The notes under the pieces were generated by a model. It was not told the DNA's origin. It saw only the letters and a list, made by a program, of their open reading frames with translations, and ran no database searches. Of a DNA stretch of 64,000 nucleotides, positions 41,643-49,502 are shown in pieces. Position 1 is the stretch's first letter; each line of letters starts with the position of its first letter. This DNA is from Paracoccus sp041927875 (GTDB lineage Bacteria > Pseudomonadota > Alphaproteobacteria > Rhodobacterales > Rhodobacteraceae), in assembly GCF_041927875.1 (NCBI RefSeq), contig NZ_JBHFHN010000014.1; one strand, given 5' to 3'. The translations under genes were made by a program, and so were the position numbers.

Positions 41643-43352
41643 ATGGCACGTCACCTCATCACCTCGGCGATCCCCTATATCAACGGGATCAAGCATCTGG
41701 GCAATCTGGTCGGCAGCCAGTTGCCGGCGGATCTGTATGCGCGTTACCTGCGCGCCCGCGGGCATGAGGTGATGTTCATCTGCGCCACCGACGAACATGG
41801 CACCCCGGCGGAGCTGGCCGCCGCCAAGGCCGGCAAGCCGGTGGCCGATTACTGCGCCGAAATGCACGCGATTCAGGCCGAACTGGCGCGCGGTTTCCGG
41901 CTGTCGTTTGATCATTTCGGGCGATCCTCCAGCCCGCAGAACCACGCGCTGACGCAGGCCTTCGGCAAGGTGCTGGCCGAAAACGGTCTGATCCGCGAGG
42001 TCAGCGAACGGCAGATGTATTCCAATGCCGATGGCCGCTTCCTGCCGGACCGCTATATCGAGGGCACCTGCCCGAACTGCGGTTTCGACAGCGCGCGCGG
42101 CGATCAATGCGACAATTGCACCAAGCAGCTTGACCCGGTGGATCTGATCAATCCCCGCTCGGTGATCTCTGGCTCGACCGATCTGGAGATGCGCGAGACC
42201 AAGCATCTGTTCCTGCGCCAATCCGCGATGAAGGACCAGCTGGCCGACTGGATCGACAGCAAGACCGATTGGCCGATCCTGACCACCTCGATTGCGAAGA
42301 AGTGGCTGAACGATGGCGACGGCTTGCAGGATCGCGGCATCACCCGCGACCTGTCCTGGGGCGTGCCTGCGCAGTTCGACGGCGCGCCGTGGTCGGGGAT
42401 GGAGGGCAAGGTCTTTTACGTCTGGTTCGATGCCCCCATCGAATATATCGCCGCGACCCAGGAATGGGCGGACAAGACGGGCGGCGATTGGGCGCGCTGG
42501 TGGCGCACCGATGCGGGCGCGGACGACGTCACCTATACGCAATTCATGGGCAAGGATAACGTGCCCTTCCACACCCTGTCATTCCCGGCGACGATCCTTG
42601 GGTCGGGTCAGCCTTGGAAGCTGGTCGATTACATCAAGTCGTTCAATTATCTGAATTACGACGGCGGGCAGTTCTCGACCTCGCGCGGGCGGGGGGTGTT
42701 CATGGATCAGGCCCTGTCGATCCTGCCCAGCGATTACTGGCGCTGGTGGCTGCTGTCCCACGCCCCCGAAAACAGCGACGCCGAGTTCACCTGGGAGAAT
42801 TTCCAGCAGTCGGTGAACAAGGATCTGGCCGATGTGCTGGGCAATTTCGTCAGCCGGATCACCAAGTTCTGCCGGTCCAAGTTCGGTGAGGTGGTGCCTG
42901 ACGGCGGCGCCCCCGGCCCCGAGGAGGAGGAGTTGATCCGCGCGCTGAACGCCCGTCTGGTCGCCTATCAGACCGCGATGGAAGCGATCGAGATCCGCAA
43001 GGCCGCCGCCGAATTGCGCGCGATCTGGGTGCTGGGCAACGAATATCTGCAATCGGCCGCGCCCTGGGCGACGTTCAAGACCGACCCCGACCGCGCCGCG
43101 ATGCAAGTGCGGCTGGGCCTGAACCTGATCCGGCTTTACGCCGTGCTGTCGGCGCCCTTCATCCCCGATGCCGCGCAGGCGATGCTGACCGCGATGGGTT
43201 CGGACGACCGTGCCTGGCCCACCGACATCGCCACCGCGCTGTCCACCCTTGCGCCGGGCCACGCCTTCACCGTGCCCGACAACCTGTTCACCAAGATCGA
43301 GGATGCCAGCCGCGAGGATTGGGCCGAACGCTTTGCCGGGCTGCGCGGGTGA
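41643..43352 (+). CDS. metG: Methionyl-tRNA synthetase
   Basis: This 569-residue class-I synthetase charges tRNA-Met. The HIGH-like motif is ITSAIPYINGIKHLGNLVGS (about residues 6–25), the zinc-binding block CPNCGFDSARGDQCDNC (about 143) has four cysteines, and the KMSKS-like loop is FSTSRGRGVFMD (about 344). There is no C-terminal EMAP/tRNA-binding domain, as usual in this size class. The start is preceded by AAGGAAGGCAG. It is the last typical housekeeping gene before the accessory region. Confidence 0.97.
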   Translation: MARHLITSAIPYINGIKHLGNLVGSQLPADLYARYLRARGHEVMFICATDEHGTPAELAAAKAGKPVADYCAEMHAIQAELARGFRLSFDHFGRSSSPQNHALTQAFGKVLAENGLIREVSERQMYSNADGRFLPDRYIEGTCPNCGFDSARGDQCDNCTKQLDPVDLINPRSVISGSTDLEMRETKHLFLRQSAMKDQLADWIDSKTDWPILTTSIAKKWLNDGDGLQDRGITRDLSWGVPAQFDGAPWSGMEGKVFYVWFDAPIEYIAATQEWADKTGGDWARWWRTDAGADDVTYTQFMGKDNVPFHTLSFPATILGSGQPWKLVDYIKSFNYLNYDGGQFSTSRGRGVFMDQALSILPSDYWRWWLLSHAPENSDAEFTWENFQQSVNKDLADVLGNFVSRITKFCRSKFGEVVPDGGAPGPEEEELIRALNARLVAYQTAMEAIEIRKAAAELRAIWVLGNEYLQSAAPWATFKTDPDRAAMQVRLGLNLIRLYAVLSAPFIPDAAQAMLTAMGSDDRAWPTDIATALSTLAPGHAFTVPDNLFTKIEDASREDWAERFAGLRG

Positions 43353-43580
43353 TCGGTCACCGGGGAAGGTGAAGGGGGGTGGCGGAGGGGACGGGCCTGG
43401 AATCCAACCTTCTCCAGTCTAACCTATTGATTTTAATATACTTATGCATCGCTTCCCCGGCTGCACTTCTGGCGCATCCGCGACCGACCTACGTCGCGAA
43501 GACGACAATCATCTAGTGGCACTATCTTCGGCTGTTCCAGCGTGACACACCGCCTTGACGATCTTCGGTCGAGCGCCTGA
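43353..43580. other. Intergenic junction between chromosomal backbone and accessory region
   Basis: This 228-bp gap contains an AT-rich block (TTGATTTTAATATACTTATG, about 43428–43447) unusual for the window. Just before it, GGAATCCAACCTTCTCCA (about 43400–43417) recalls the 3' end of a tRNA T-arm and acceptor stem, a common integration site, but no full tRNA is present. Codon use changes across this gap. It may be an attachment-site scar (inference). Confidence 0.3.
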
Positions 43581-43922
43581 CTAGCTCCCCATCGCCCTTG
43601 GACCGAACAGGATGACCGCCGCGCCGAAGAGGCAGATCGCCCCGCCTGTCAGGTCCCAGGCGTCCGGCCGCTGCTTTTCGACCATCCAGAGCCAGAGGAG
43701 CGATGCGGCGATGTAGACCCCGCCGTAGGCCGCATAGGCGCGCCCGGCGAAGTCGGATGGGGCAAGCGCGAGCAGCCATGCGAAGGCGGCGAGGCTCGCC
43801 ACTCCGGGGACAAGCCAGATGGCGCTCGCCCCCTGCCGCATCCAGGCCCAGACCGCGAAGCAGCCCGCGATCTCGGCCAAGGCGGCACCGGCATAGATGG
43901 CGAGTGTGCCGGGTGCGGTCAC
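43581..43922 (-). CDS. YnfA/UPF0060 family membrane protein
   Basis: This 113-residue protein has four hydrophobic segments and the UPF0060 signatures GALAEIAGCFAVWAWMRQGA-like (about residues 12–30, here AALAEIAGCFAVWAWMRQGA) and GRAYAAYGGVYIAASLLWLW (about 62–81). The GTG start overlaps the zntR stop by three bases, so the two are coupled. YnfA-type proteins are EmrE-sized and one has been linked to efflux; the metal context suggests a transport role, unproven. Confidence 0.85.
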   Translation of the reverse strand: MTAPGTLAIYAGAALAEIAGCFAVWAWMRQGASAIWLVPGVASLAAFAWLLALAPSDFAGRAYAAYGGVYIAASLLWLWMVEKQRPDAWDLTGGAICLFGAAVILFGPRAMGS

Positions 43923-44359
43923 GGACTGTCCTCGCTCTCCGGATGGCGGTGGTCGGTGGAGCAGAGGGAATGGTCGCCCAGCACCTCGATCACCCGGCAA
44001 TCGGCAATCTTGCCGCCCGCGCATTGCACGACCATCCGCTCCAGTTCGGCCTTCAGCGCCGTCAGCCGCGCGAGGCGGCGCTCCACCTCCGCAAGCTGCG
44101 CGCGCGCGATAGCGTCGGCTGCGACGCAAGGCTGTTCGGGATTGTCCGAGAGGCTGAGAAGGTCACGGATCGCCTCGAGCGTGAAGCCGAGGTCCCGTGC
44201 GTGGCGGATGAACGCAAGCCGTTCCAACGCCTTGCGTCCGTAGAGCCGCTGGTTGCCGGCGCTGCGCCCGGCCTCGGGCAGAAGCCCGATCTGTTCGTAG
44301 TAGCGGATGGTCGGAACCTTCACTCCGGCCTGCGCCCCGAGTTTTCCGATGGTCAGCAT
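43919..44359 (-). CDS. MerR-family metal-responsive regulator, ZntR-like
   Basis: This 146-residue regulator has the MerR helix-turn-helix (MLTIGKLGAQAGVKVPTIRY, about 1–20, then YEQIGLLPEAGRS) and a dimerisation helix. Metal-ligand cysteines occur in NPEQPC (about 80) and VVQCAGGKIADC (about 113–122), matching the ZntR layout. The cysteine near residue 12–14 of CadR and PbrR is absent. It diverges from zntA across a MerR-type promoter and probably activates it with Zn(II) or Cd(II). Confidence 0.83.
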   Translation of the reverse strand: MLTIGKLGAQAGVKVPTIRYYEQIGLLPEAGRSAGNQRLYGRKALERLAFIRHARDLGFTLEAIRDLLSLSDNPEQPCVAADAIARAQLAEVERRLARLTALKAELERMVVQCAGGKIADCRVIEVLGDHSLCSTDHRHPESEDSP

Positions 44360-44369
44360 CAGATTCCCC

Positions 44370-44400
44370 TTGAAGCTATAGTTGCTAGAGACATTAGCTT
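44370..44400 (+). promoter_or_regulatory. MerR-type promoter of zntA with 19-bp spacer
   Basis: TTGAAG (44370–44375) and TAGCTT (44395–44400) are 19 bp apart, the over-long spacing typical of MerR-activated promoters. The spacer holds the imperfect dyad CTATAG...CTAGAG. Its place between zntR and zntA supports direct control. Confidence 0.75.
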
Positions 44401-44446
44401 CCCGACTCGATGAAGACAATCGCCCCGCTGGGGCCGAGGATTGACG

Positions 44447-46744
44447 ATGGCCGAAGCACGAAACGAAACCGCCTGCGACTGGACCGTGAGGGGCATGGAT
44501 TGCGGATCCTGCGCCACCAAGATCAAGGATGCGGTGTCGCGCCTGCCGGGAGTGAGCGGTGTCGAGGTCGCCATCATGTCGGAACGTCTCCGTCTGACCC
44601 TCGACGAGGCGCAAACCGGGCGGGACAGGATCGAGAGCGCCGTTCGTGCGCTCGGCTATGAGATCGCGCCACGGGCAGCATCGGCGAGGAAGGACTTTGT
44701 GCTGCCCGCGACGCCGACGGCAGGGGCGCCTGGCGAGAGGGATGGCGGGGCAGATCCATCGGGCCACGACCATGACGGTCATGACCATGCGACGCACGGG
44801 AAGGATTCGCCGCGTGACGACTCGGGCCACGGCAGCCCGGGCCATGTCCACGACGACCCCGCCGACCGGGGCAAGCACTGGTACCAGACCGGAAAGGGCA
44901 AGCTGGTCATCTTCACGGCAGTCCTGCTCGGCGCGGCCTGGATCGTCGAGTTGATCGCGCCGGACATCGGCCGATGGGCTTTTGTCGCGGCCTGCCTCAT
45001 CGGGGTTGCTCCGGTCGCGCGGCGCGCCTTCGCCGCGCTGCGGATGGGCCAACCCTTCACCATCGAGAGCCTGATGACGATCGCCGCCGTCGGCGCGCTG
45101 TTCATCGACGCGGCGGAAGAGGCAGCGCTGGTCGTGTTCCTCTTCGCGGTCGGCGAGGTGCTCGAAGGTGTGGCGGCGGGCAAGGCGCGCGACGGCATCC
45201 GGGCCCTGGCCAAACTGGTGCCCAAGACGGCGCTCCTCGAAGTGAACGGCACCACGCGCGAGGTTCCTGCGGCGAGCCTGGCCATTGGCCAGACCGTCCT
45301 GGTACGCCCGGGCGACCGCATCCCGGCGGATGGCGAGATCGTCGAGGGCACCTCGGGCGTCGATGAAAGCCCGGTCACCGGCGAAAGCGTGCCAAGGACG
45401 CGCGGACCCGGGGATGCGGTGTTTGCCGGGGCAATCAATACCGAAGCGGCCATCCGCGTTGCGGTGACAAAAGGGGCCGAGGACAACACCATCGCGCGGA
45501 TCATCCGGCTGGTCGAGGAAGCCGAGGAAGCGCGCGCGCCGACGGAACGCTTCATCGACAGGTTCAGCCGCTGGTACATGCCCGCCATCGTTGGCGTCGC
45601 GGCGCTGGTCGTGCTGGTGCCGCCACTGGCCTTCGGCCAACCCTGGGATACCTGGGTCTATCGTGGCCTGGCGCTGCTTCTCATCGGCTGCCCCTGCGCG
45701 CTGGTGATCTCGGTTCCGGCCTCGATCGCCTCGGCGCTGTCCTCCGGCGCGCGGCGTGGGCTGCTGATGAAAGGCGGCGCGGTGATCGAGGCGGCGTCCA
45801 AGGTCGGCTGGGTCGCCTTCGACAAGACCGGCACCCTGACGCATGGCCGGCCGCAGGTGACCGATGTGGTGCCCTTCGGCAAGACGACCGAGGCCGAGCT
45901 TCTGGCTGTCGCCGCGGGCGTCGAGACGGGGTCGAGCCACCCGTTGGCGGTCGCCATCCTGAACCGGGCGAAGGACGCGGGCGTCGCGCCGCTCGCCGCC
46001 AGCGACGCCAAGGCGCTGATGGGCAAGGGCGTCGTGGCGACGGTCGACGGCGCCCCGGCCTGGGTCGCCTCGCCCCGCTACGCCATGGACAACGGCGGCC
46101 TTGACGGGCTTGGACTGCGCCAGGCGACGATCTTCGAAGAGGAGGGCAAGACCGCCGTCGCGGTGTTCCGCGCCAAGTCCCCGCTCGGCCTGATCGCGAT
46201 GCGCGACGAGCCGCGGGCGGATGCGAAGGATGCCGTGCGCCAGCTGACCGCGATGGGCCTGACCCCCGTCATCCTGACCGGCGACAACCCGCGGACGGCG
46301 GCGGCGATCGCGGGCGGCCTTGGCCTGAAGTTCGAGGCCGACATGCTTCCCGAGGACAAGCTCGCCTATATTCGCGAGATCGGGGCGAAGGACGGCGTCA
46401 TGATGATCGGTGACGGCATCAACGATGCGCCCGCCCTGAAGCAGGCGTCGGTCGGCGTCGCCATGGGATCAGGCACCGATGTGGCGCTGGAAACCGCCGA
46501 TGCGGCGATCCTGCGCGACCGCGTGACCGACATTCCCGCAACCATCCGCCTCTCGCGCGCGGCCATGGCCAACATCCGTCAGAACGTCACCATCGCCCTG
46601 GGGCTGAAGGCGGTGTTCCTCGTCACCTCGGTCCTCGGCCTGACGGGCCTCTGGATCGCGATCCTGGCCGATACGGGTGCGACGGTGCTGGTGACGCTGA
46701 ACGCGCTGCGTCTCTTGCGGTTCAACCCCGAGCGCGAGGCGTGA
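44447..46744 (+). CDS. zntA: Zn(II)/Cd(II)/Pb(II)-translocating P1B-type ATPase
   Basis: This 765-residue pump exports divalent soft metals across the inner membrane. It has an N-terminal metal-binding domain with GMDCGSC (Cys19, Cys22), a His/Asp-rich linker (about 105–150), the channel motif CPC (415–417), the phosphorylation site DKTGT (Asp459) and the hinge GDGINDAPAL (about 650). GAGGA precedes the ATG; a TTG two codons earlier is less likely. The CPC-plus-MerR context indicates Zn/Cd/Pb, not copper, specificity. First gene of a five-gene operon. Confidence 0.93.
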   Translation: MAEARNETACDWTVRGMDCGSCATKIKDAVSRLPGVSGVEVAIMSERLRLTLDEAQTGRDRIESAVRALGYEIAPRAASARKDFVLPATPTAGAPGERDGGADPSGHDHDGHDHATHGKDSPRDDSGHGSPGHVHDDPADRGKHWYQTGKGKLVIFTAVLLGAAWIVELIAPDIGRWAFVAACLIGVAPVARRAFAALRMGQPFTIESLMTIAAVGALFIDAAEEAALVVFLFAVGEVLEGVAAGKARDGIRALAKLVPKTALLEVNGTTREVPAASLAIGQTVLVRPGDRIPADGEIVEGTSGVDESPVTGESVPRTRGPGDAVFAGAINTEAAIRVAVTKGAEDNTIARIIRLVEEAEEARAPTERFIDRFSRWYMPAIVGVAALVVLVPPLAFGQPWDTWVYRGLALLLIGCPCALVISVPASIASALSSGARRGLLMKGGAVIEAASKVGWVAFDKTGTLTHGRPQVTDVVPFGKTTEAELLAVAAGVETGSSHPLAVAILNRAKDAGVAPLAASDAKALMGKGVVATVDGAPAWVASPRYAMDNGGLDGLGLRQATIFEEEGKTAVAVFRAKSPLGLIAMRDEPRADAKDAVRQLTAMGLTPVILTGDNPRTAAAIAGGLGLKFEADMLPEDKLAYIREIGAKDGVMMIGDGINDAPALKQASVGVAMGSGTDVALETADAAILRDRVTDIPATIRLSRAAMANIRQNVTIALGLKAVFLVTSVLGLTGLWIAILADTGATVLVTLNALRLLRFNPEREA

Positions 46745-46748
46745 GGCG

Positions 46749-47372
46749 ATGATGTCGGCTTTCGGCTGGGCCGCGCTGGCCCTTCTCTTCGGCTATCTGG
46801 CACTGTTCCTCTGGGGGACCACGGCGGCGACGCGGGCGGCGGGCAGGCCGGTCTGGCTGTTCGGGCAGGCAAGGGGACGCGAGCGGCTGGCCGCCTTGGG
46901 GTTTCGTGCGGCCTTCGTGCTTGCCTTCTTCGGGCCGCTTCTCTGGCTGGCATGGCCTGCGCTGCACAAGGCCGATCCGCTCTGGACCGAAGGCCGGACG
47001 GTTGCCGCCGGGTTGATCGGTGTCTTCCTCGCGGGCGTGGGGGCGATGGTCGCCTTTGCGGCACAGATGTCGATGGGCGCCTCCTGGCGGGTGGGGGTCG
47101 TGCCCGGCGCGACGGGCGCCCTCGTCACGGGCGGGCTCTACCGCTACAGCCGGAACCCCACCTTCGTGGGGCAGTTCGCCTTGCTGGCCGGTGTCGCGCT
47201 CGCGGTGTCATCGCTGCCCACTGTCGTCGCGCCGCTCGTCTTCCTGTGGTCGGCTGTCACACAGGTGCGCACGGAGGAGACGGCCCTGCGGGCGGCACTC
47301 GGGGCGGACTACGACCGCTACACCGCCGCCGTGCCGCGCTGGATCGGGCTGCGCCAGGGAACCGCTCCATGA
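46749..47372 (+). CDS. CzcN-like isoprenylcysteine methyltransferase-family membrane protein
   Basis: This 207-residue protein has about five hydrophobic segments and the ICMT/PEMT signature GLYRYSRNPTFVGQFALLAG (about residues 130–149), with TEETALRAALGADYDRYTAA near the C-terminus. CzcN/NccN proteins of cobalt-zinc-cadmium resistance operons belong to this superfamily, and the gene follows zntA by four bases. The substrate is unknown. It overlaps lspA by four bases. Confidence 0.8.
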   Translation: MMSAFGWAALALLFGYLALFLWGTTAATRAAGRPVWLFGQARGRERLAALGFRAAFVLAFFGPLLWLAWPALHKADPLWTEGRTVAAGLIGVFLAGVGAMVAFAAQMSMGASWRVGVVPGATGALVTGGLYRYSRNPTFVGQFALLAGVALAVSSLPTVVAPLVFLWSAVTQVRTEETALRAALGADYDRYTAAVPRWIGLRQGTAP

Positions 47373-47848
47373 CCCGACCTGCGATTGTGGTGCTGGCCAC
47401 GGTTCTGCTCGACCAGACCACCAAGGCGGCCGCGCTCTCCGGCCTGGTGCCCGGCCAGCCCGTTGCCATTCTTCCCGGTCTCGACCTGACGCTCGGTTTC
47501 AACGAAGGCGCGAGCTTCGGCCTCCTGTCCGGTCCGATGTCCGGTCGGCCGCTGCTGATGGCCGCCGTGACCGCCGGGCTGACGCTGGTGTTCGCCGTGA
47601 TGGCCCTGCGCGCGCGCCATCCGGTCGAGCGCACGGGGTTCGCCCTGATCGTCGGCGGGGCGATTGGCAACATCATCGACCGGCTGCGGCAGGGTGCGGT
47701 GACGGACTTCCTCGACGTCTTCTGGCAGGACTGGCACTGGCCGACGTTCAACGTCGCGGACATGGCGATCACCTTGGGAGCGGCCTGCCTCCTCGCGTCG
47801 TCCCTGCCACAGCGCCGCCGCAAGGAGCCCGTTCGTGACCAAGGCTGA
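47369..47848 (+). CDS. lspA: Signal peptidase II (lipoprotein signal peptidase) of the metal operon
   Basis: This 159-residue membrane aspartyl protease has four hydrophobic segments. The catalytic aspartates are in GGAIGNIIDRLRQGAVTDFL (about 95–114) and FNVADMAITLGA (about 130), both intact, and LGFNEGASFGLLSG (about 43) is conserved. It probably is an accessory copy: lead and cadmium resistance operons often include an lspA homologue (PbrC). The main housekeeping lspA would be elsewhere. Confidence 0.9.
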   Translation: MTRPAIVVLATVLLDQTTKAAALSGLVPGQPVAILPGLDLTLGFNEGASFGLLSGPMSGRPLLMAAVTAGLTLVFAVMALRARHPVERTGFALIVGGAIGNIIDRLRQGAVTDFLDVFWQDWHWPTFNVADMAITLGAACLLASSLPQRRRKEPVRDQG

Positions 47849-48272
47849 CGCTGACACCCCGCCCCGGGACGACCTTGCGGTGACGACTGCGTTCGTGATC
47901 GCTCTTGCCGCCACCCTCGGGGCTCTCTTCATCGGTGAGGTGCTGGGGCAGATGCCCTGCACCCTGTGCTGGTACCAGCGTATCGCCATGTTCCCGCTGG
48001 TCCCGATCCTTGGCCTGTCGATCTGGCGGGGCGACCGCCTGGCGCGGGTCTATGCCCTGCCGTTCGGAATCGCCGGGCTGGCGCTCGCGGCCTGGCATTC
48101 CGGACTTTATGCGGGGCTCCTGCCTGCTCCGGTCGTTCCCTGCACCGAGAACGGCCCTTCCTGCTCGGGCCCGGCGCAGGTGATCCTGGGATTGCCCATT
48201 CCTTACCTTTCGCTGGCGGCCTTTGCCGCCATCCTTGCCTGTCTGATCCTTCCAAGGGGGACCCGCGCATGA
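47835..48272 (+). CDS. DsbB/BdbC-type disulfide bond formation protein
   Basis: This 145-residue membrane protein has four hydrophobic segments. The quinone-linked cysteine pair is in PCTLCWYQRIAMFPL (about 41–55), and the second periplasmic pair in VPCTENGPSCSGP (about 101–113). It starts with GTG inside the lspA end and overlaps the next gene by four bases, so it very likely oxidises the DsbA-like protein encoded there. Confidence 0.87.
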   Translation: MTKADADTPPRDDLAVTTAFVIALAATLGALFIGEVLGQMPCTLCWYQRIAMFPLVPILGLSIWRGDRLARVYALPFGIAGLALAAWHSGLYAGLLPAPVVPCTENGPSCSGPAQVILGLPIPYLSLAAFAAILACLILPRGTRA

Positions 48273-48928
48273 ATCGCCGCACTGTCTTGATCGGGGCCTC
48301 AGCCCTTGGGCTCGTCGCTTTCGGGGGCGGCGCCTTTGTCGTGAACACCCGGCGTCAGGCAGACGCCGATGCCCGCGCCGCCGCTGCGCCGCCCGTGGAC
48401 GCAGCACTCCTCGACCGCCCCTACTCGCCCAGCTTCGGCCCGGCCGATGCGCCCGTCACGCTGGTCGAGTTCTTCGACCCCTCCTGCGAGGCCTGCCGGG
48501 CGTACCATCCGGTCATCAAGGAGATCCTCCGGCTGTTCCCGGATCAGGTCCGCGTTGTGCTGCGCTATACCCTGTTCCACGAAGGGTCGGACGAGGCTGC
48601 CCGGATCCTCGAGGCGGCGCGGATGCAGGGCAAGTTCGAACCGGTGCTTGACGCCCTGTTCGAAGAGCAGCCGGGCTGGGCGGTCCACGGGGCGCCCGAG
48701 ATGGACGTGGCCTGGGAGATCGCCGGGAATGCGGGCCTCGATCTGGACCGGGCCGAGACGGACAAGCTCTTTCCCGGCATCACCGGAACGATCAACCAGG
48801 ACATGGCGGATGTCGAAGCCCTGGACATCCGGCAGACGCCGACCTTTTTCCTGAACGGCAAACGGCTGGAGAACTTCAGCGCGGAAAGCCTGATCGCCGA
48901 TGTGCGCTTCGCCGTCGAGAACGCCTGA
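48269..48928 (+). CDS. DsbA-like periplasmic thiol oxidoreductase
   Basis: This 219-residue protein has an N-terminal anchor or Tat-like signal (MNRRTVLIGASALGLVAFGG) and a thioredoxin-fold domain with the active site FFDPSCEACRAYHP (about 70–83) and the cis-proline region IRQTPTFFLNGKRL (about 191–204). It forms a pair with the DsbB-type protein before it. In the operon it could fold cysteine-rich metal-handling proteins; that role is inferred. Confidence 0.88.
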   Translation: MNRRTVLIGASALGLVAFGGGAFVVNTRRQADADARAAAAPPVDAALLDRPYSPSFGPADAPVTLVEFFDPSCEACRAYHPVIKEILRLFPDQVRVVLRYTLFHEGSDEAARILEAARMQGKFEPVLDALFEEQPGWAVHGAPEMDVAWEIAGNAGLDLDRAETDKLFPGITGTINQDMADVEALDIRQTPTFFLNGKRLENFSAESLIADVRFAVENA

Positions 48929-48936
48929 CGCCGCCG

Positions 48937-49389
48937 TCAGGACTTGCTGGCGAAGGCCGCGAAGAGGGCCAGCGTGCGCGCGCTGACGTGATGCTCGATC
49001 CCCTCGGCGTCGCGCTCGGCGGTTTCGGGGTCGAGGCCCAGGCTCAGCAGGAACCGCAGCACGATCTCGTGCCGCCGACGGCACTCCCGGGCCAGCGCGC
49101 GGCCCTCGTCGGTGAGGAACACGGACCGATACCGCGCCCGGGTGATCAGGCCCTCCCGGGCCAGACGGTCGAGCGTCTTGGTCACCGTCGGGACCCGGAC
49201 GCCAAGCCGCGCGGCGATATCCACCGGCCGCGCCTCGCCGTGGTCGTGGATCAGTTCGGCGATCAGTTCGACATAGTCCTCGGCAAGCTCGCGGCTGCGC
49301 GCCGCGCGCACGCCCTGGAACGCCTCGGCCCGCAGGTCGGCGGCTCGGTCATCGGTGCCCATGCGGTTCTTCGGATCGATCCCTGTCAT
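48937..49389 (-). CDS. mntR: DtxR/MntR-family manganese-responsive regulator
   Basis: This protein of about 150 residues has the winged helix-turn-helix VDIAARLGVRVPTVTKTLDR (about 55–74) and metal-site residues in ECRRRHEIVLRFLLSLG and EGIEHHVS (about 100–140), typical of MntR. It lacks the SH3-like domain of DtxR. The ATG at 49389 is the assumed start; 49362 is possible. It diverges from mntH across a perfect palindrome. Confidence 0.87.
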   Translation of the reverse strand: MTGIDPKNRMGTDDRAADLRAEAFQGVRAARSRELAEDYVELIAELIHDHGEARPVDIAARLGVRVPTVTKTLDRLAREGLITRARYRSVFLTDEGRALARECRRRHEIVLRFLLSLGLDPETAERDAEGIEHHVSARTLALFAAFASKS

Positions 49390-49439
49390 CGCAGAAGCAT
49401 CGCACGGGACGGATTGACAAGTAAAGCCATGGGGAGAAT

Positions 49440-49457
49440 TGTTAGCACCATCTAACA
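49440..49457. promoter_or_regulatory. MntR-type palindrome before mntH
   Basis: TGTTAGCACCATCTAACA has perfect 6-bp arms around CACCAT in the mntR–mntH divergent region. A TTGACA box lies just upstream at 49424–49429. The site would let MntR repress mntH, and perhaps itself, at high manganese. Confidence 0.7.
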
Positions 49458-49502
49458 TATTGCGCCCGGCCTTTGCAGACGCGTCCTTCTGGGGTTCCAT
49501 CC

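Noticed and set aside
43919..44359. PbrR or CadR assignment for the MerR regulator
   Set aside because: The N-terminal cysteine near position 12–14 found in both is absent; the remaining cysteines fit ZntR better.
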